A DNA stretch of 16,244 bases from Bacillota bacterium (lineage in GTDB: Bacteria; Bacillota; Clostridia; Acetivibrionales; DSM-1351): positions 1 through 16,244 of the forward strand of contig JAEZIV010000415.1 of NCBI GenBank assembly GCA_023436515.1, written 5' to 3'. Under the pieces are notes generated by a model, which was not told the origin of the DNA, made no database searches, and saw only the letters and a program-made list of their open reading frames with translations. The stretch's first letter is position 1; every line of letters starts with the position of its first letter. The position numbers and the translations under genes are program-made. This document shows, piece after piece, positions 1 through 8,675 of this stretch.

Positions 1-613
1 TCCCTACACCGAGTACAATAGCAGAAAGTAGAGTAATTGCCAGTGATAATGCAACGTTTTGGGTATTCTTTGAATTTTGCTCATGAATGTCGGCAGACAA
101 CTCTACAAGCTGCTTTGACAGCTCCTGATATTGTATCTGATATTCATTCATGTATTTTACGTTTTCATTGAACAATTTCATTGCAGCAGCCTGATCTCCT
201 GCTAATGCCAGCTTTATAATCTCATCTCTTGCCACATTAAAATCACTTACATTCAGGGATGCGGAAGAGAGTGCATCCGCACCGAGGTTTTCAATATCAA
301 GGGCCTTTAGGGCTGCAATGTTGCTTGATATAAGCTCTGACTTCTCGTTCAGCTCCTTAAGCTTATCTTCTTGAAAGGCCTTATTTTCGGTATTTAGGAT
401 TATGTAGAGCAGATTTGCTTCATTTGCTCTGGAGTTGGCCCGTATATCATTTACATATTCAGTACCCTTCAAATATTTACTGTACAGGCTCTCAATGTCT
501 TTATTTGCATTATTCAGGAAAAAAAACGAAACACCACTCTGATAAAACAGCAGCAACAACATAAACGCTGCCATTAACAGCATCTTCTTAAATACCTTTA
601 AGTTCTTAAACAT
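1..613 (-). CDS. Methyl-accepting chemotaxis protein, N-terminal part (partial at window edge)
   Basis: About 204 residues are visible, running off the window at base 1. The protein starts MFKNLKVFKKML and has a membrane segment at about residues 11-32. A helical extracytoplasmic stretch rich in E, K, N and A follows at about 35-180, and a second membrane segment begins near 188 (LSLAITLLSAIVLGVG). This layout, TM1, four-helix-bundle sensor (4HB_MCP type), TM2, is that of a transmembrane chemoreceptor. The HAMP and signalling domains would lie outside the window, so a sensor histidine kinase with the same sensor type is not fully excluded. The ATG at 613 is supported by GGGAGAGGTG about 8 bases upstream. 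A sigma-A-type promoter lies at 658-686. The ligand cannot be read from the sequence. Confidence 0.82.
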   Translation of the reverse strand, partial: MFKNLKVFKKMLLMAAFMLLLLFYQSGVSFFFLNNANKDIESLYSKYLKGTEYVNDIRANSRANEANLLYIILNTENKAFQEDKLKELNEKSELISSNIAALKALDIENLGADALSSASLNVSDFNVARDEIIKLALAGDQAAAMKLFNENVKYMNEYQIQYQELSKQLVELSADIHEQNSKNTQNVALSLAITLLSAIVLGVG

Positions 614-657
614 TAGATTAGCACCTCTCCCACTTTATTATATCTAGGTCTATTATG

Positions 658-686
658 ATTATATATCTTTTACGTCTACTTTCCAA
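658..686 (-). promoter_or_regulatory. Sigma-A-type promoter for the chemoreceptor
   Basis: On the minus strand, TTGGAA (681-686) and a perfect TATAAT (658-663) are separated by 17 bases, pointing at the receptor start at 613. The -35 matches consensus at 4 of 6 positions. The predicted 5' leader is about 40 bases. Confidence 0.55.
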
Positions 687-744
687 CAAGATAGTTAATT
701 ATTTGACAAAATTATCTGCCACTATCTATATTTTTCCGCTTTAT

Positions 745-827
745 TCGACATAATTTGCCAGAAGTCTGAGCAGATTCGGGACTTACACCAACTGGCGTGG
801 TCCAGCTTTGCTGGACACAGGACGCAC
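745..827 (-). mobile_element. Candidate 5' fragment of a group IIC intron (truncated relic)
   Basis: Read on the minus strand from base 827, the sequence opens GTGCGTCC, matching the GUGYG 5' end of group II introns. A hairpin TCCAGC-aaa-GCTGGA (801-815) follows, then GGTGTAAGTCCCGAATCTG (about 766-784). The last block closely resembles the early domain I block I recall for the group IIC intron of Oceanobacillus iheyensis (GGTGAGAGTCCCGAACTG). The fragment starts a few bases behind the U-tract of the SLH terminator, which is the known insertion preference of class C introns. No reverse transcriptase, domain V or 3' end follows: within about 60-80 bases the sequence runs into the chemoreceptor promoter region. 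It is therefore at best a relic. The identification rests on short motifs and position. Confidence 0.45.
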
Positions 828-831
828 TAAA

Positions 832-873
832 AAAAGAAGATAATCCCCACAAAAATGGAAATCATCTTCTTTT
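832..873 (-). terminator. Rho-independent terminator of the SLH protein gene
   Basis: AAAAGAAGAT (832-841) pairs with ATCTTCTTTT (864-873). The stem extends inward by seven further pairs, three of them G-U, leaving a loop of about eight bases. Read on the minus strand the hairpin is followed by a run of T. It lies about 87 bases behind the SLH stop codon at 960. The opposite strand also has T-rich sequence after the hairpin, so it may work in both directions. Confidence 0.8.
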
Positions 874-959
874 AATTACTTAAATCTCCGTGAATAGTGA
901 TAATTGTTACTTATACCTATCACAGATTTACCAGCTTGTGCTTACTTTATTTTATTAGC

Positions 960-3900
960 CTAGATCAAATCTGACTTTATCAGTAGATTTCTCACAACTA
1001 CAGCCACCTCGGCTCTGGTAATGTAGTCCTTTGGAGCTATTAGCTTTCCGTTTCTGCCGGAAATGATTCCGCTCTTTATGCAGGCGGCAATGCTGTTTTT
1101 TGCATAACCGGCTGCCTTACTGCCATCACCAAAACCTGAAAGGAGCTCTCCAATCTGCTCTGTGGATAGTTGAACCTTCAGGCCTGTGATATTCATAGCC
1201 TTACCTATCATTGTCATTGCCTGCTCACGGGTTATATTGTCCATTGGACCAAATTTACCATTCCCATAGCCGGTTATTATCTTGTAATCCGTTGCAGTTT
1301 TAATATAATCGGCATACCAGGCTGTATTCTTTACGTCAGAGAAGGGATTTGCTCCTATACCGGGTTTAAGTCCCAATGCCTTGACAATTATTGCTGCAAA
1401 TTCTGCACGGGTAACGTCTCTATTGGGTTCATACAAGTTGTTGCCAACTCCGGTGACTACCATTCTTGAGCCCATATCATTAATTGCATTCTTTGCCCAG
1501 TGCTTCTCTGCATCATCAAATTCAAGGGGATGCCATACTACTGTGTAGGTACTGTTAGTCAGGCTGTTTATGACTGCGTAGTATATTCTGTTTTCTATCG
1601 TCACTCTTGTAGGCACATGTCTTGACGTCCCGTCAGGGTCAACTACAACTCCCGTGGTTATCTTATTGGGGTCAACTCCGGTAGGAATAGCTATGGTTCT
1701 TTGTACATAAATATCGAACCTGTCGGCTTCTACAGTTTTATTTCCATTGGTGTACTTGACTGTAAAATCCATCACCGGAGCTATAATAGTAAATTTGCCC
1801 TTTTCTGCAGAGTTTTCGGCCACCTTAACTGTATCCTTGGTGGAATTAGATATCTCTATACTTACCTTTATATCTTTAAGCTCAATGTTACTGCCAAACT
1901 GGGCTGAGATAGCATCAATGTTTATCTGGTGTGCAGGTATAGTGTAGCTGGCTGTACCTGTTTTCACCTCGAGAGATGCCTGCTTTATCTCCATGTTCTT
2001 AATCATGTCACCAGTAAGCTCACCAACGATGATTTCTGCATCAGTTTTAACCGGTATGGTAACCAATGCATTATTACCCTCTCTTTCAAGCCTATCCTCA
2101 AGTTTCTTAGGATCTACGGTAATTGTAATAGCTTTTCTGTTCCCATTATTGGATAGACGAGCTGTACCGGCAGTTTCAATCTTACCGTTTACCAGAATAT
2201 CTACTCCGGTTGGGAGTGCTTCGGTATTTGACGGATTGCTCGACGGGATCTGATCATGTGCCTTTATAGTTATTTCAAATACCTTGGTCTCAGTGATTCC
2301 ATTATAGGTTAAGGTTGCAGTCAATCTAACAGTGACATCTGAGCTCCCGGCTGCGGGCCGCGTAATCACACCACCGGTAGTTACAGCCCCCGGATTATCG
2401 CTGCTCCAGCTTATGGTACTGCCATTTGCACCCAAAACCGGCAGTGTAATATTCTGTGTAACGGAACTGTCAGCATCACCGCCGGTAAACCCAATATTTA
2501 ATAGGTTTTTATCCTGGATCAGCACACTTTCATCGTTAGACCCAAGCGCCTTTACCAACAGTGTGAAGGTTTTTGTAATAGGCGTTGCTGTACCCTTGCT
2601 GACTGTGGCTGTTAAGGTTACCGTGCTATCTCCTGTTCGATCGGAAGGTCTGTATACATTACCCTCCTTATCCAACAACAGACTATCCGAGGATGTCCAG
2701 CTTATATCTGAACCCTTGGTTCCTGTAAGGGGTAATCCAACATTCTTGGTAACATGATCAGCAGCATCACCAGCTTGATATACAATACTTATGTCATCAA
2801 GATCAGCTTGAATATCCTGAGCATCCGTATTTTCGGGTGTTTCTATAACCGTCAATACATATATTGCAGAAGTCGTCACTCCGTTTTTGGATATATCAGC
2901 AGTTAATGTTACGGTGTCATTGCCGCTGCCAAAAGCCGGACGTACAACTATTCCGTCACTCCCTATAACAGCAGGTTTGTCTGAACTCCAGACTACTGCT
3001 GATCCATTGCTCAAAGCTGTTAAAAGAGTGACACTTTGTGTTACACTACTCTCACTATCACCAGTTGCATATATAATCTTCAATTGTGCCTTGTCAGCTG
3101 CGACCGCACCAGCATCATCCGGCGTCATTTCCAATACTGTTAAAGCAAACGTTCGAGTTTCGGCTCCAACTGCAGCTGTTAGCGTAACAATGGTATCTCC
3201 TGATGTGTTAGCAGGTCTGGTAACCGTTCCACCACCTGTGATAACGTCCTGGTTATTTGAGGTCCAGATAACAGGAACTCCATTTGAGGCAGCTGCGGGC
3301 AAACCAACATTCTGAGTTACATGTCCGGAATGATCCAATGGAGCATAAACTATCTCAAGTTCATCCAATGCCTGCCTGTCTGTCTGAGCTTCCTCTTTCA
3401 CTGTCAATTTGAAAACCTTTGTTTCTGCTTCAGAATTTTTGGTAATAGTGGCTGTCAAATAAACAATTACATCCCCCGAACCATTGGCAGGACGAGTTAT
3501 TGCACCTCCTGTAGTGACATGTCCTGTATTGCTGGAGGTCCATGTTACGGTGCTGCCCAGTGAAGGTATAGTAATGGCTGACAGGGTTACATTTTTTGTA
3601 ACATGAGCTGCGTGATCTCCATCAGCATATATAATGGCTAAATTTGCTTTATCATGTGTGACAGTCTCTTCATCAGTTGGAGCTTCTGCTATAACTGTTA
3701 ATATAAACAGAATAGTATATGTGGTAGCTCCATTGCTTATTGTGGCAGTCAAGGTTACATTTTTATTTCCTTCTGTATAGCTGGGACGGAATATATTGCC
3801 GATACGGTCTGCCAGGCTTGTATTATCCGAACTCCAGGTAACGGTTGTTCCGATACCTGCTGATGTTATAAGGGTAACATTCTTTGTAACAGAGATTGAA

Positions 3901-6788
3901 CTATCCCCTGATGCATATTTGACAAGGTCTTTCCAATAAACCAGATTGGATTCTCCGGCATCTTCTCCGCCATCCACCTTGAGTTTGAAAATGTAATCGT
4001 TACTCAAGCTCAGCCCTGTGACAACTGCTGTGTTGTCTGACCCGGACAGTGTAGCATGGGTAGCCTGTTTCCAGGTAACTCCATTATCATCGGAGTATAA
4101 AATTTTTTGTGCTGTCGCATCCTTAGGTAAGGTCCAGGAAAAGGTTATGCCTGATGCACTTGTTGCGATAATGCGGAAATCCTGAACTCCGTTCTGTGCA
4201 ACTGCTACATTAAATCTCTCTGAAACTGCCGAATTAGATTTTCCTTCACTATTAAAGGCTTTAACGTGGAGGTAGTAGCTGCCAATCTGATTTGGTTGAG
4301 GAATACTAGCAACGGCAGATCCTGTCACATGTATACCTTCGACAGTGATATCCTTATCAACAGGATATGTGGCTAATGGCAGCCACTGATAGTACCAATC
4401 TGAGACAGTCGCATCAGTCAAGCTGGAGATATCCACTCTCACATCCTCATCGTAAATAAAGTTGGTGTAGATATTTCCACCGTTTGGTGTGTATGCAATC
4501 ATCGGTATATTAAAATCTACAGGATAGCTGGCTGTGTTTCCTGAGCCGTCCTTGACTTCAAATTCCAGGCTTTTTAATGCAGTTGGAACAAAGGCATATG
4601 TTTTGCTTATTGAAAGAGGTGCTTGTGCAGGTATCCAGGGACCTGTAATCTGTACATTACTGTTATCTGTTGTCCTAACGCGATAACTGTCAGGCCCTGA
4701 ACCATAGTCAACAATTTGAATTGTTGCAGTAGCATTATTTTTACTTCCTTTAAGGTCCACTAATAGCTTTGGAGCAATGGTATCTATAATGCTAATGGCT
4801 TGAACAAAGGTACCCGACTGAATAGGCCCAGGTGCAGAAGCAGTTAGCTTCACATCATAGCGCCCCGCGGGCTTCCCTTCAAAATCAAACTCAGGCTCAA
4901 AATCCGTAGATGAAAGAACCAGCTTGTTCATTTCATTATAGACCTCCCATTTGTAGGTCATAGCCCGTCCATCCACATAGGGATCAAAGGATGTATTGAC
5001 AGGCTTTACTTTAGCTGACGTGGAGGTTTCAATATCGATGCTTTCATCTATTGAAAAATTTGCAATAGGCTTTACTGTCAGCTGATTTGATAGATATAGT
5101 ACATCCGGTTCACTGAAGTTTCCGTCCTCATCTTCCACTATCAGCTGGACCAGCACATTTTTATTAGGATCAAGCAGAATTGCTGCCAGAGTGGTTGACG
5201 CAGCATCGGCATTAGCAGCAACCGTCCAATTTGCTTCATTAGCTTCTTTTATACTCCAATGCTCAGTTAACACACCCCCATTGGGGTCTGTAGATACACT
5301 GCTTAACTTATCGTCAGCATATGCTATCTTAGCAATCGGAGCCCGGTCAACACTTGGGGCAGTGAGGGCTACAAGATAACGCGCTATAGCCTCCACCTGT
5401 GCATCATAATCTGCTGCCGTTTCTTTTGGTTTACTAATATCACTATAGGTTACATTATCTAAGCTCACATCTGTATCAATATGAAAACCATTGCCATTAT
5501 TTTCATTTATAAACTTAATTTCTTCGGTTGTAGACGACTTACCCCAGCCTATGTAATGTACATCCCGGTCTATAAGCCTTTGAAGCATCTCTGTTCTGGT
5601 GTTGTTGTCGGTAAAGTTAATAATACCGCTGTTGTCTACATTTATCAGAGCATGAACCGCACCATCCTTCCATTTCGGTTCAAGGATTTTATCATCAAAT
5701 TTTTTGGTGGAATTACTGGTTAAGGTTATGTTATCGTAGGTATAGATTGTCAACTCGGTGCAGCTATGTGAGGTGTATGCAGCAAGGGGTCCAAAGCCAT
5801 AATTTGTAGAAACGTTGATGGAAGGTATCGAGTAAGAAAAGACCTCGCTAAAGGTTGAGTTCGAAACAGTTCCGTCCTTTTCATAGAATTTTATTCCCGA
5901 TCTGCTCACCTCTAACGTGATATCCTTTACCTTCTTACCAGTTACTTTAGGAGTAGTAGAGCCCACTACTTGAGTAAAGCCTGTTCCTCCAATTCCCAGT
6001 CCGTCGCCGTGAAGTGTATCGACATTAACATTGGTTAGCTTATACAGGTGAACAGTATCACCTGTTAATGTGGTTTTGGAAAAATTTGAATAATTATAGT
6101 ACACCAGATAGCCATTTATAACCGCCGAAGCACCAGAACCAGTTATCTTGGAATTTACCAAAAACCCGGCACCAGCCAAGGTATGGTTACTTACTGAATC
6201 CAAGTATATAGAATACTCTATGGTCTTTTTTCCTGAGTTCTCATCAGGATAGAGCATAAAATCCTTATAAGCCGGTACACTATAGCCCATGAAGGTGACT
6301 CTGCTGCCCTCATTATAAATATGCTTGTCACGGGGATGGATTGCATTTCTACCTTCATCGGGACTGGTATAAAAGTTTGAACTCGCAGTTTGACCTTCCT
6401 TATAGTAATAGAAGGGCTGTCCGGTTCTATTTGCCAAGCTCAGCAGAGTGCTTTTATCAGCATGAGTCTTGCTACTTTGTTCATAAGCCTTACTGTAGTA
6501 ATGGTCATAAATGTTCCAGACATCTGGATCGGTCACTTTTATGGAATTCGGTTGAACATAACTAATAGCAATTTCGCTATTGGCCAAAGATGGCTGAAGA
6601 GCAACCATTTTTGACTTAAGATCATTCTCAAATGTGTCAAGATTTATTGAAGTATTACTCGGATCAACTGCCACCGCTATTTCATACTTGGCACTTGAAC
6701 CGGCTGCTGCAAAAACACTTAAATTAATACAGCTGAAAAGCATTGCAATAACCAACACATAAGACATAATTCGTTTTATTTTCATCAT
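960..6788 (-). CDS. Large secreted S-layer-homology protein with six atrophied Ig-like repeats
   Basis: A 1,942-residue surface protein. Residues 1-28 form a signal peptide (MKIKRIMSYVLVIAMLFS, then VFAAA). Residues 30-480 are Asn/Ser/Thr/Tyr-rich and beta-like; I cannot assign them to a family. Residues 485-860 resemble PKD/Ig-type modules (GRYDVKLTA; SYYLHVKAFNSEG). Residues 865-950 resemble fibronectin type III (ITFSWTLP). Residues 950-1510 carry six aBig-like repeats. Residues 1525-1755 are a linker module of a kind often seen before SLH domains. Three SLH domains follow at about 1757-1800, 1815-1860 and 1885-1930, with VTRAEFAA, ITREQAMT and ITRAEVAV. SLH domains anchor proteins to secondary cell-wall polymers, so the N-terminal modules should be displayed outside. 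No catalytic motif is evident, so adhesin or structural protein is an inference. Two adjacent ATGs exist: GAGGTGA lies only about 4 bases before the first, so the second (6785) may be the better start. Confidence 0.92.
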   Translation of the reverse strand: MMKIKRIMSYVLVIAMLFSCINLSVFAAAGSSAKYEIAVAVDPSNTSINLDTFENDLKSKMVALQPSLANSEIAISYVQPNSIKVTDPDVWNIYDHYYSKAYEQSSKTHADKSTLLSLANRTGQPFYYYKEGQTASSNFYTSPDEGRNAIHPRDKHIYNEGSRVTFMGYSVPAYKDFMLYPDENSGKKTIEYSIYLDSVSNHTLAGAGFLVNSKITGSGASAVINGYLVYYNYSNFSKTTLTGDTVHLYKLTNVNVDTLHGDGLGIGGTGFTQVVGSTTPKVTGKKVKDITLEVSRSGIKFYEKDGTVSNSTFSEVFSYSIPSINVSTNYGFGPLAAYTSHSCTELTIYTYDNITLTSNSTKKFDDKILEPKWKDGAVHALINVDNSGIINFTDNNTRTEMLQRLIDRDVHYIGWGKSSTTEEIKFINENNGNGFHIDTDVSLDNVTYSDISKPKETAADYDAQVEAIARYLVALTAPSVDRAPIAKIAYADDKLSSVSTDPNGGVLTEHWSIKEANEANWTVAANADAASTTLAAILLDPNKNVLVQLIVEDEDGNFSEPDVLYLSNQLTVKPIANFSIDESIDIETSTSAKVKPVNTSFDPYVDGRAMTYKWEVYNEMNKLVLSSTDFEPEFDFEGKPAGRYDVKLTASAPGPIQSGTFVQAISIIDTIAPKLLVDLKGSKNNATATIQIVDYGSGPDSYRVRTTDNSNVQITGPWIPAQAPLSISKTYAFVPTALKSLEFEVKDGSGNTASYPVDFNIPMIAYTPNGGNIYTNFIYDEDVRVDISSLTDATVSDWYYQWLPLATYPVDKDITVEGIHVTGSAVASIPQPNQIGSYYLHVKAFNSEGKSNSAVSERFNVAVAQNGVQDFRIIATSASGITFSWTLPKDATAQKILYSDDNGVTWKQATHATLSGSDNTAVVTGLSLSNDYIFKLKVDGGEDAGESNLVYWKDLVKYASGDSSISVTKNVTLITSAGIGTTVTWSSDNTSLADRIGNIFRPSYTEGNKNVTLTATISNGATTYTILFILTVIAEAPTDEETVTHDKANLAIIYADGDHAAHVTKNVTLSAITIPSLGSTVTWTSSNTGHVTTGGAITRPANGSGDVIVYLTATITKNSEAETKVFKLTVKEEAQTDRQALDELEIVYAPLDHSGHVTQNVGLPAAASNGVPVIWTSNNQDVITGGGTVTRPANTSGDTIVTLTAAVGAETRTFALTVLEMTPDDAGAVAADKAQLKIIYATGDSESSVTQSVTLLTALSNGSAVVWSSDKPAVIGSDGIVVRPAFGSGNDTVTLTADISKNGVTTSAIYVLTVIETPENTDAQDIQADLDDISIVYQAGDAADHVTKNVGLPLTGTKGSDISWTSSDSLLLDKEGNVYRPSDRTGDSTVTLTATVSKGTATPITKTFTLLVKALGSNDESVLIQDKNLLNIGFTGGDADSSVTQNITLPVLGANGSTISWSSDNPGAVTTGGVITRPAAGSSDVTVRLTATLTYNGITETKVFEITIKAHDQIPSSNPSNTEALPTGVDILVNGKIETAGTARLSNNGNRKAITITVDPKKLEDRLEREGNNALVTIPVKTDAEIIVGELTGDMIKNMEIKQASLEVKTGTASYTIPAHQINIDAISAQFGSNIELKDIKVSIEISNSTKDTVKVAENSAEKGKFTIIAPVMDFTVKYTNGNKTVEADRFDIYVQRTIAIPTGVDPNKITTGVVVDPDGTSRHVPTRVTIENRIYYAVINSLTNSTYTVVWHPLEFDDAEKHWAKNAINDMGSRMVVTGVGNNLYEPNRDVTRAEFAAIIVKALGLKPGIGANPFSDVKNTAWYADYIKTATDYKIITGYGNGKFGPMDNITREQAMTMIGKAMNITGLKVQLSTEQIGELLSGFGDGSKAAGYAKNSIAACIKSGIISGRNGKLIAPKDYITRAEVAVVVRNLLIKSDLI
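2260..3941 (-). repeat. Six tandem aBig (atrophied bacterial Ig) repeats inside the SLH protein
   Basis: Six units of about 82-95 residues each (protein about 950-1510) follow one pattern: D..L.I.Y..GD...HVT.NV.L, then G..V.WTS.N, then TRP...SGD..V.LTA and F.LTV. The units are divergent, not identical. That argues for old duplication and protein-level repetition rather than a recent DNA expansion. Confidence 0.85.
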
Positions 6789-6989
6789 CTCACCTCTTAG
6801 GAATATAAAATTAGATAACCTATAACATCCTTTTTCTCTGTTAGAATGTATTGTGAACTTAGCACTTTCAAACTTCTTTTGATATATTATCTTTCACCCC
6901 CATGAATATTTTTACTAATTTAGATATATAAATCTATTTTATTACATGGATTGTTGCAATTTTGTTGCAAAATAAAGAAAAAGAACGAA

Positions 6990-8129
6990 TTAAATCGATC
7001 TTTGTTTCAATTCTTTATAAAGCTTTATTAGTCTATCGCTAGGTTTAATACCAAGCTCCTTATCAAACCGATCACATAGCTGATCATAATATCTTTGCTT
7101 TGCTGCTCTACCACCTTTTATGAAATGAAGCTTTAAGGCCATGGAATGTGCTTCCTCGTCGTAGGGTTCGTAACTCAACCACACTTCTATAATACTCAGA
7201 GCCATAACAGTATTCTTTTCCTGCTCTAAGTAATACTCTGCAAGTTTACGACACAGTATTACAAAAAATCTCTGATAAGTTACTCTCAGCTCCTCGCTCC
7301 AGGGGTATTCATATCCCTCCAAAAGGGTACCCTTGTATGAGGATACAACTGCTTCGTATTGAAATAATGATTGCTTCTCTATAGGTTTTGGGTCAAGAGC
7401 AAGCCTTTGAAGTTCCAAGGCATCTACTGTAATATTGTCTCCCTTTAGGATATAGCTGTTCCTTTTCGAAATGACTCTCATTTCTGTGCCCGATTCCCTG
7501 AGTGTTTTGTTGAGCCTGCTCAAGGTACTCCTTAGATTGATATCCCCCTTCTCAGAATCCTTGTCATTCCAAAGGAGTTCAATAAGTTTCCACTTTGATA
7601 CCTCCGATAAGGTGCCCTGCAATGCAAAATACGCCATTAGCTCCTTGCATTTTTTTGCATACCACCTTAATTGCTTCTTATCTCTATCATCCTCAATCCA
7701 GATGTTAAAGCCTCCTAAAGCTGCAATGTTAACTTTTTGTGATTTACTACCTGGTACCAGATGCTTGCCTCTACGCCTTTCGACCCGCCCTATGGTTCTG
7801 CTAAGCTCATTGTAAGCAACAGGCTTAAGGAGATAATCTATTGCATTAACCCTAAAGGCCTCAATTGCATAATCATTGTATTCAGTAATAAATACTGTTT
7901 CAGTTTGCAGATCTGACTCATAAAGCCTTTGTGCTATTTGCAAGCCATTGAGTCCGGGCATCTCAATATCCAAAAATACCACATCCGGCTGAAGCCTGAA
8001 TACTTCCTCCAGTGCTGTAATGGGGTTAATATACCCTCCGACAACTTCAGTCCTCCCGGTTTCCTTTAGCAGTGTGCAGATATATTCCATAGTCAATTGC
8101 TCATCATCTATTACAATAGCTCGTATCAT
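6990..8129 (-). CDS. Response regulator: receiver domain fused to winged-helix and BTAD (SARP-like) output
   Basis: 379 residues from the chosen start. Residues 1-120 are a CheY-like receiver with acidic D8/D9, phospho-acceptor D54 in VFLDIEMPG, T82 and K102 in LLKPV. Residues about 135-235 resemble an OmpR-type winged helix of the SARP kind (ELMAYFALQG, KLIELLWND, LRSTLSRLNKTLR). Residues about 240-370 are a BTAD-like helical domain with the ending DRFDKELGIKPSDRLIKLY. Such proteins are DNA-binding regulators phosphorylated by a partner sensor kinase. The ATG at 8129 is preferred because GGAGGT sits 5-6 bases ahead of it; a TTG at 8141 would put that ribosome site inside the coding region. 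The partner kinase gene expected upstream is represented only by a scrap at 8227-8377, so the regulator looks orphaned. Its targets are unknown. Confidence 0.9.
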   Translation of the reverse strand: MIRAIVIDDEQLTMEYICTLLKETGRTEVVGGYINPITALEEVFRLQPDVVFLDIEMPGLNGLQIAQRLYESDLQTETVFITEYNDYAIEAFRVNAIDYLLKPVAYNELSRTIGRVERRRGKHLVPGSKSQKVNIAALGGFNIWIEDDRDKKQLRWYAKKCKELMAYFALQGTLSEVSKWKLIELLWNDKDSEKGDINLRSTLSRLNKTLRESGTEMRVISKRNSYILKGDNITVDALELQRLALDPKPIEKQSLFQYEAVVSSYKGTLLEGYEYPWSEELRVTYQRFFVILCRKLAEYYLEQEKNTVMALSIIEVWLSYEPYDEEAHSMALKLHFIKGGRAAKQRYYDQLCDRFDKELGIKPSDRLIKLYKELKQRSI

Positions 8130-8226
8130 ATGTACCTCCAATAGCGGCAGCTATCTTCCTTATCGCCGACTAAGCCCGTTCTGTATTCCATATCTCTGCT
8201 TTTTTCTCACTGTCCTCAACTGTCCA

Positions 8227-8377
8227 TTACTTTTCATGGGGTAGCATTGTTTGCTTTTTCAACATCAGGTATTTCATGATAACGTTTGTTCCTTTTCCCT
8301 CCTCTCCCTGTATCTCCAGTCCATTGCCATAGTGAAGTATGAGCCTCTGCAACAAAGCTTCTAACAATACTAATGCC
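8227..8377 (-). pseudogene. Remnant of the C-terminus of a sensor histidine kinase
   Basis: The minus strand reads GNGLEIQGEEGKGTNVIMKY and stops at 8227-8229 (TAA). This fits the end of a HATPase_c domain, where a G-rich strand is followed by SE.GKGT.V. Just upstream, one frame reads LLQRLILHYG, which suits the LytS-like or NIN.RL type; another frame reads GISIVRSFVAEAH, which suits the classical GLSIV..iv..H box. Either way the frame is broken between parts and the rest of the kinase is missing. It lies 97 bases upstream of the response regulator, the usual place for its partner kinase. I am fairly sure it is kinase-derived, less sure of the subfamily. Confidence 0.55.
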
Positions 8378-8610
8378 CTAAATAAACAGTAACAAGCTTA
8401 CTGCCATAACCATCATCCCTGCTATCAAGCCGTAAATTGAAAGGTGAGGTTCTCCACACAAATCATAACTCCAGCTGAAAACCCAAGTGCAACGGATAGA
8501 AATTTTGTATTGGTCCTTTTTGTAAAGAAGGCAAGCGCACTGCCTACGCCTGATGATAAGCCTGGGAGTAGTGTAAGCCCGAATGCAGACAAAATACTCT
8601 GCAAATCCAT
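8378..8610 (-). pseudogene. zupT: ZIP-family metal transporter (ZupT-like) with its middle deleted
   Basis: The first 53 residues from ATG 8610 are a good ZupT N-terminus ([20 protein letters not shown], then [11 protein letters not shown]). GGAGG lies about 9 bases upstream. The frame then runs into nonsense and stops near 8425. In another frame the sequence resumes as a ZupT C-terminus ([13 protein letters not shown], then MMVMAVSLLLFI and stop at 8378). The join lies at about 8450-8460. Intact ZupT proteins are about 260-270 residues, so roughly 190 residues are missing and the join is out of frame. ZupT imports zinc and other divalent metals; this copy cannot. The start and ribosome site remain intact, so a 61-residue peptide may still be made. 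Confidence 0.8.
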
Positions 8611-8675
8611 GGCAATAAATCCTCCTTATGATTTTCTTGTATAATAATACCCTTATTGGTGATTCTTAATCATAA

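Noticed and set aside
703..880. A plus-strand small RNA gene: TTGACA-18-TATATT promoter, hairpin at 801-815 and terminator at 832-873
   Set aside because: The stretch reads better on the other strand as a group IIC intron relic after a terminator, and the terminator clearly belongs to the SLH gene. A transcript is still possible, but I see no sRNA family features.
1170..5723. Many open frames on the plus strand across the SLH gene
   Set aside because: They lack ribosome sites and protein-family features, and they mirror the repetitive codons of the long minus-strand gene.
960..6788. Lipoprotein signal (LFSC) at the N-terminus of the SLH protein
   Set aside because: Phe at -2 is unusual for a lipobox, the hydrophobic stretch continues to a good VFAAA cleavage site, and SLH domains already provide anchoring.
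6870..6935. A sigma-D-like promoter (TAAA-N15-GATAA) or a TTGCAA-17-TAGATT promoter for the SLH gene
   Set aside because: Both match only partly in very AT-rich sequence, and several equally good options exist; none can be chosen from sequence.
6946..6970. Tandem TTGTTGCAA-like repeat as a terminator for the response regulator
   Set aside because: It is a direct repeat that cannot form a stable stem followed by a T-run in the right direction.
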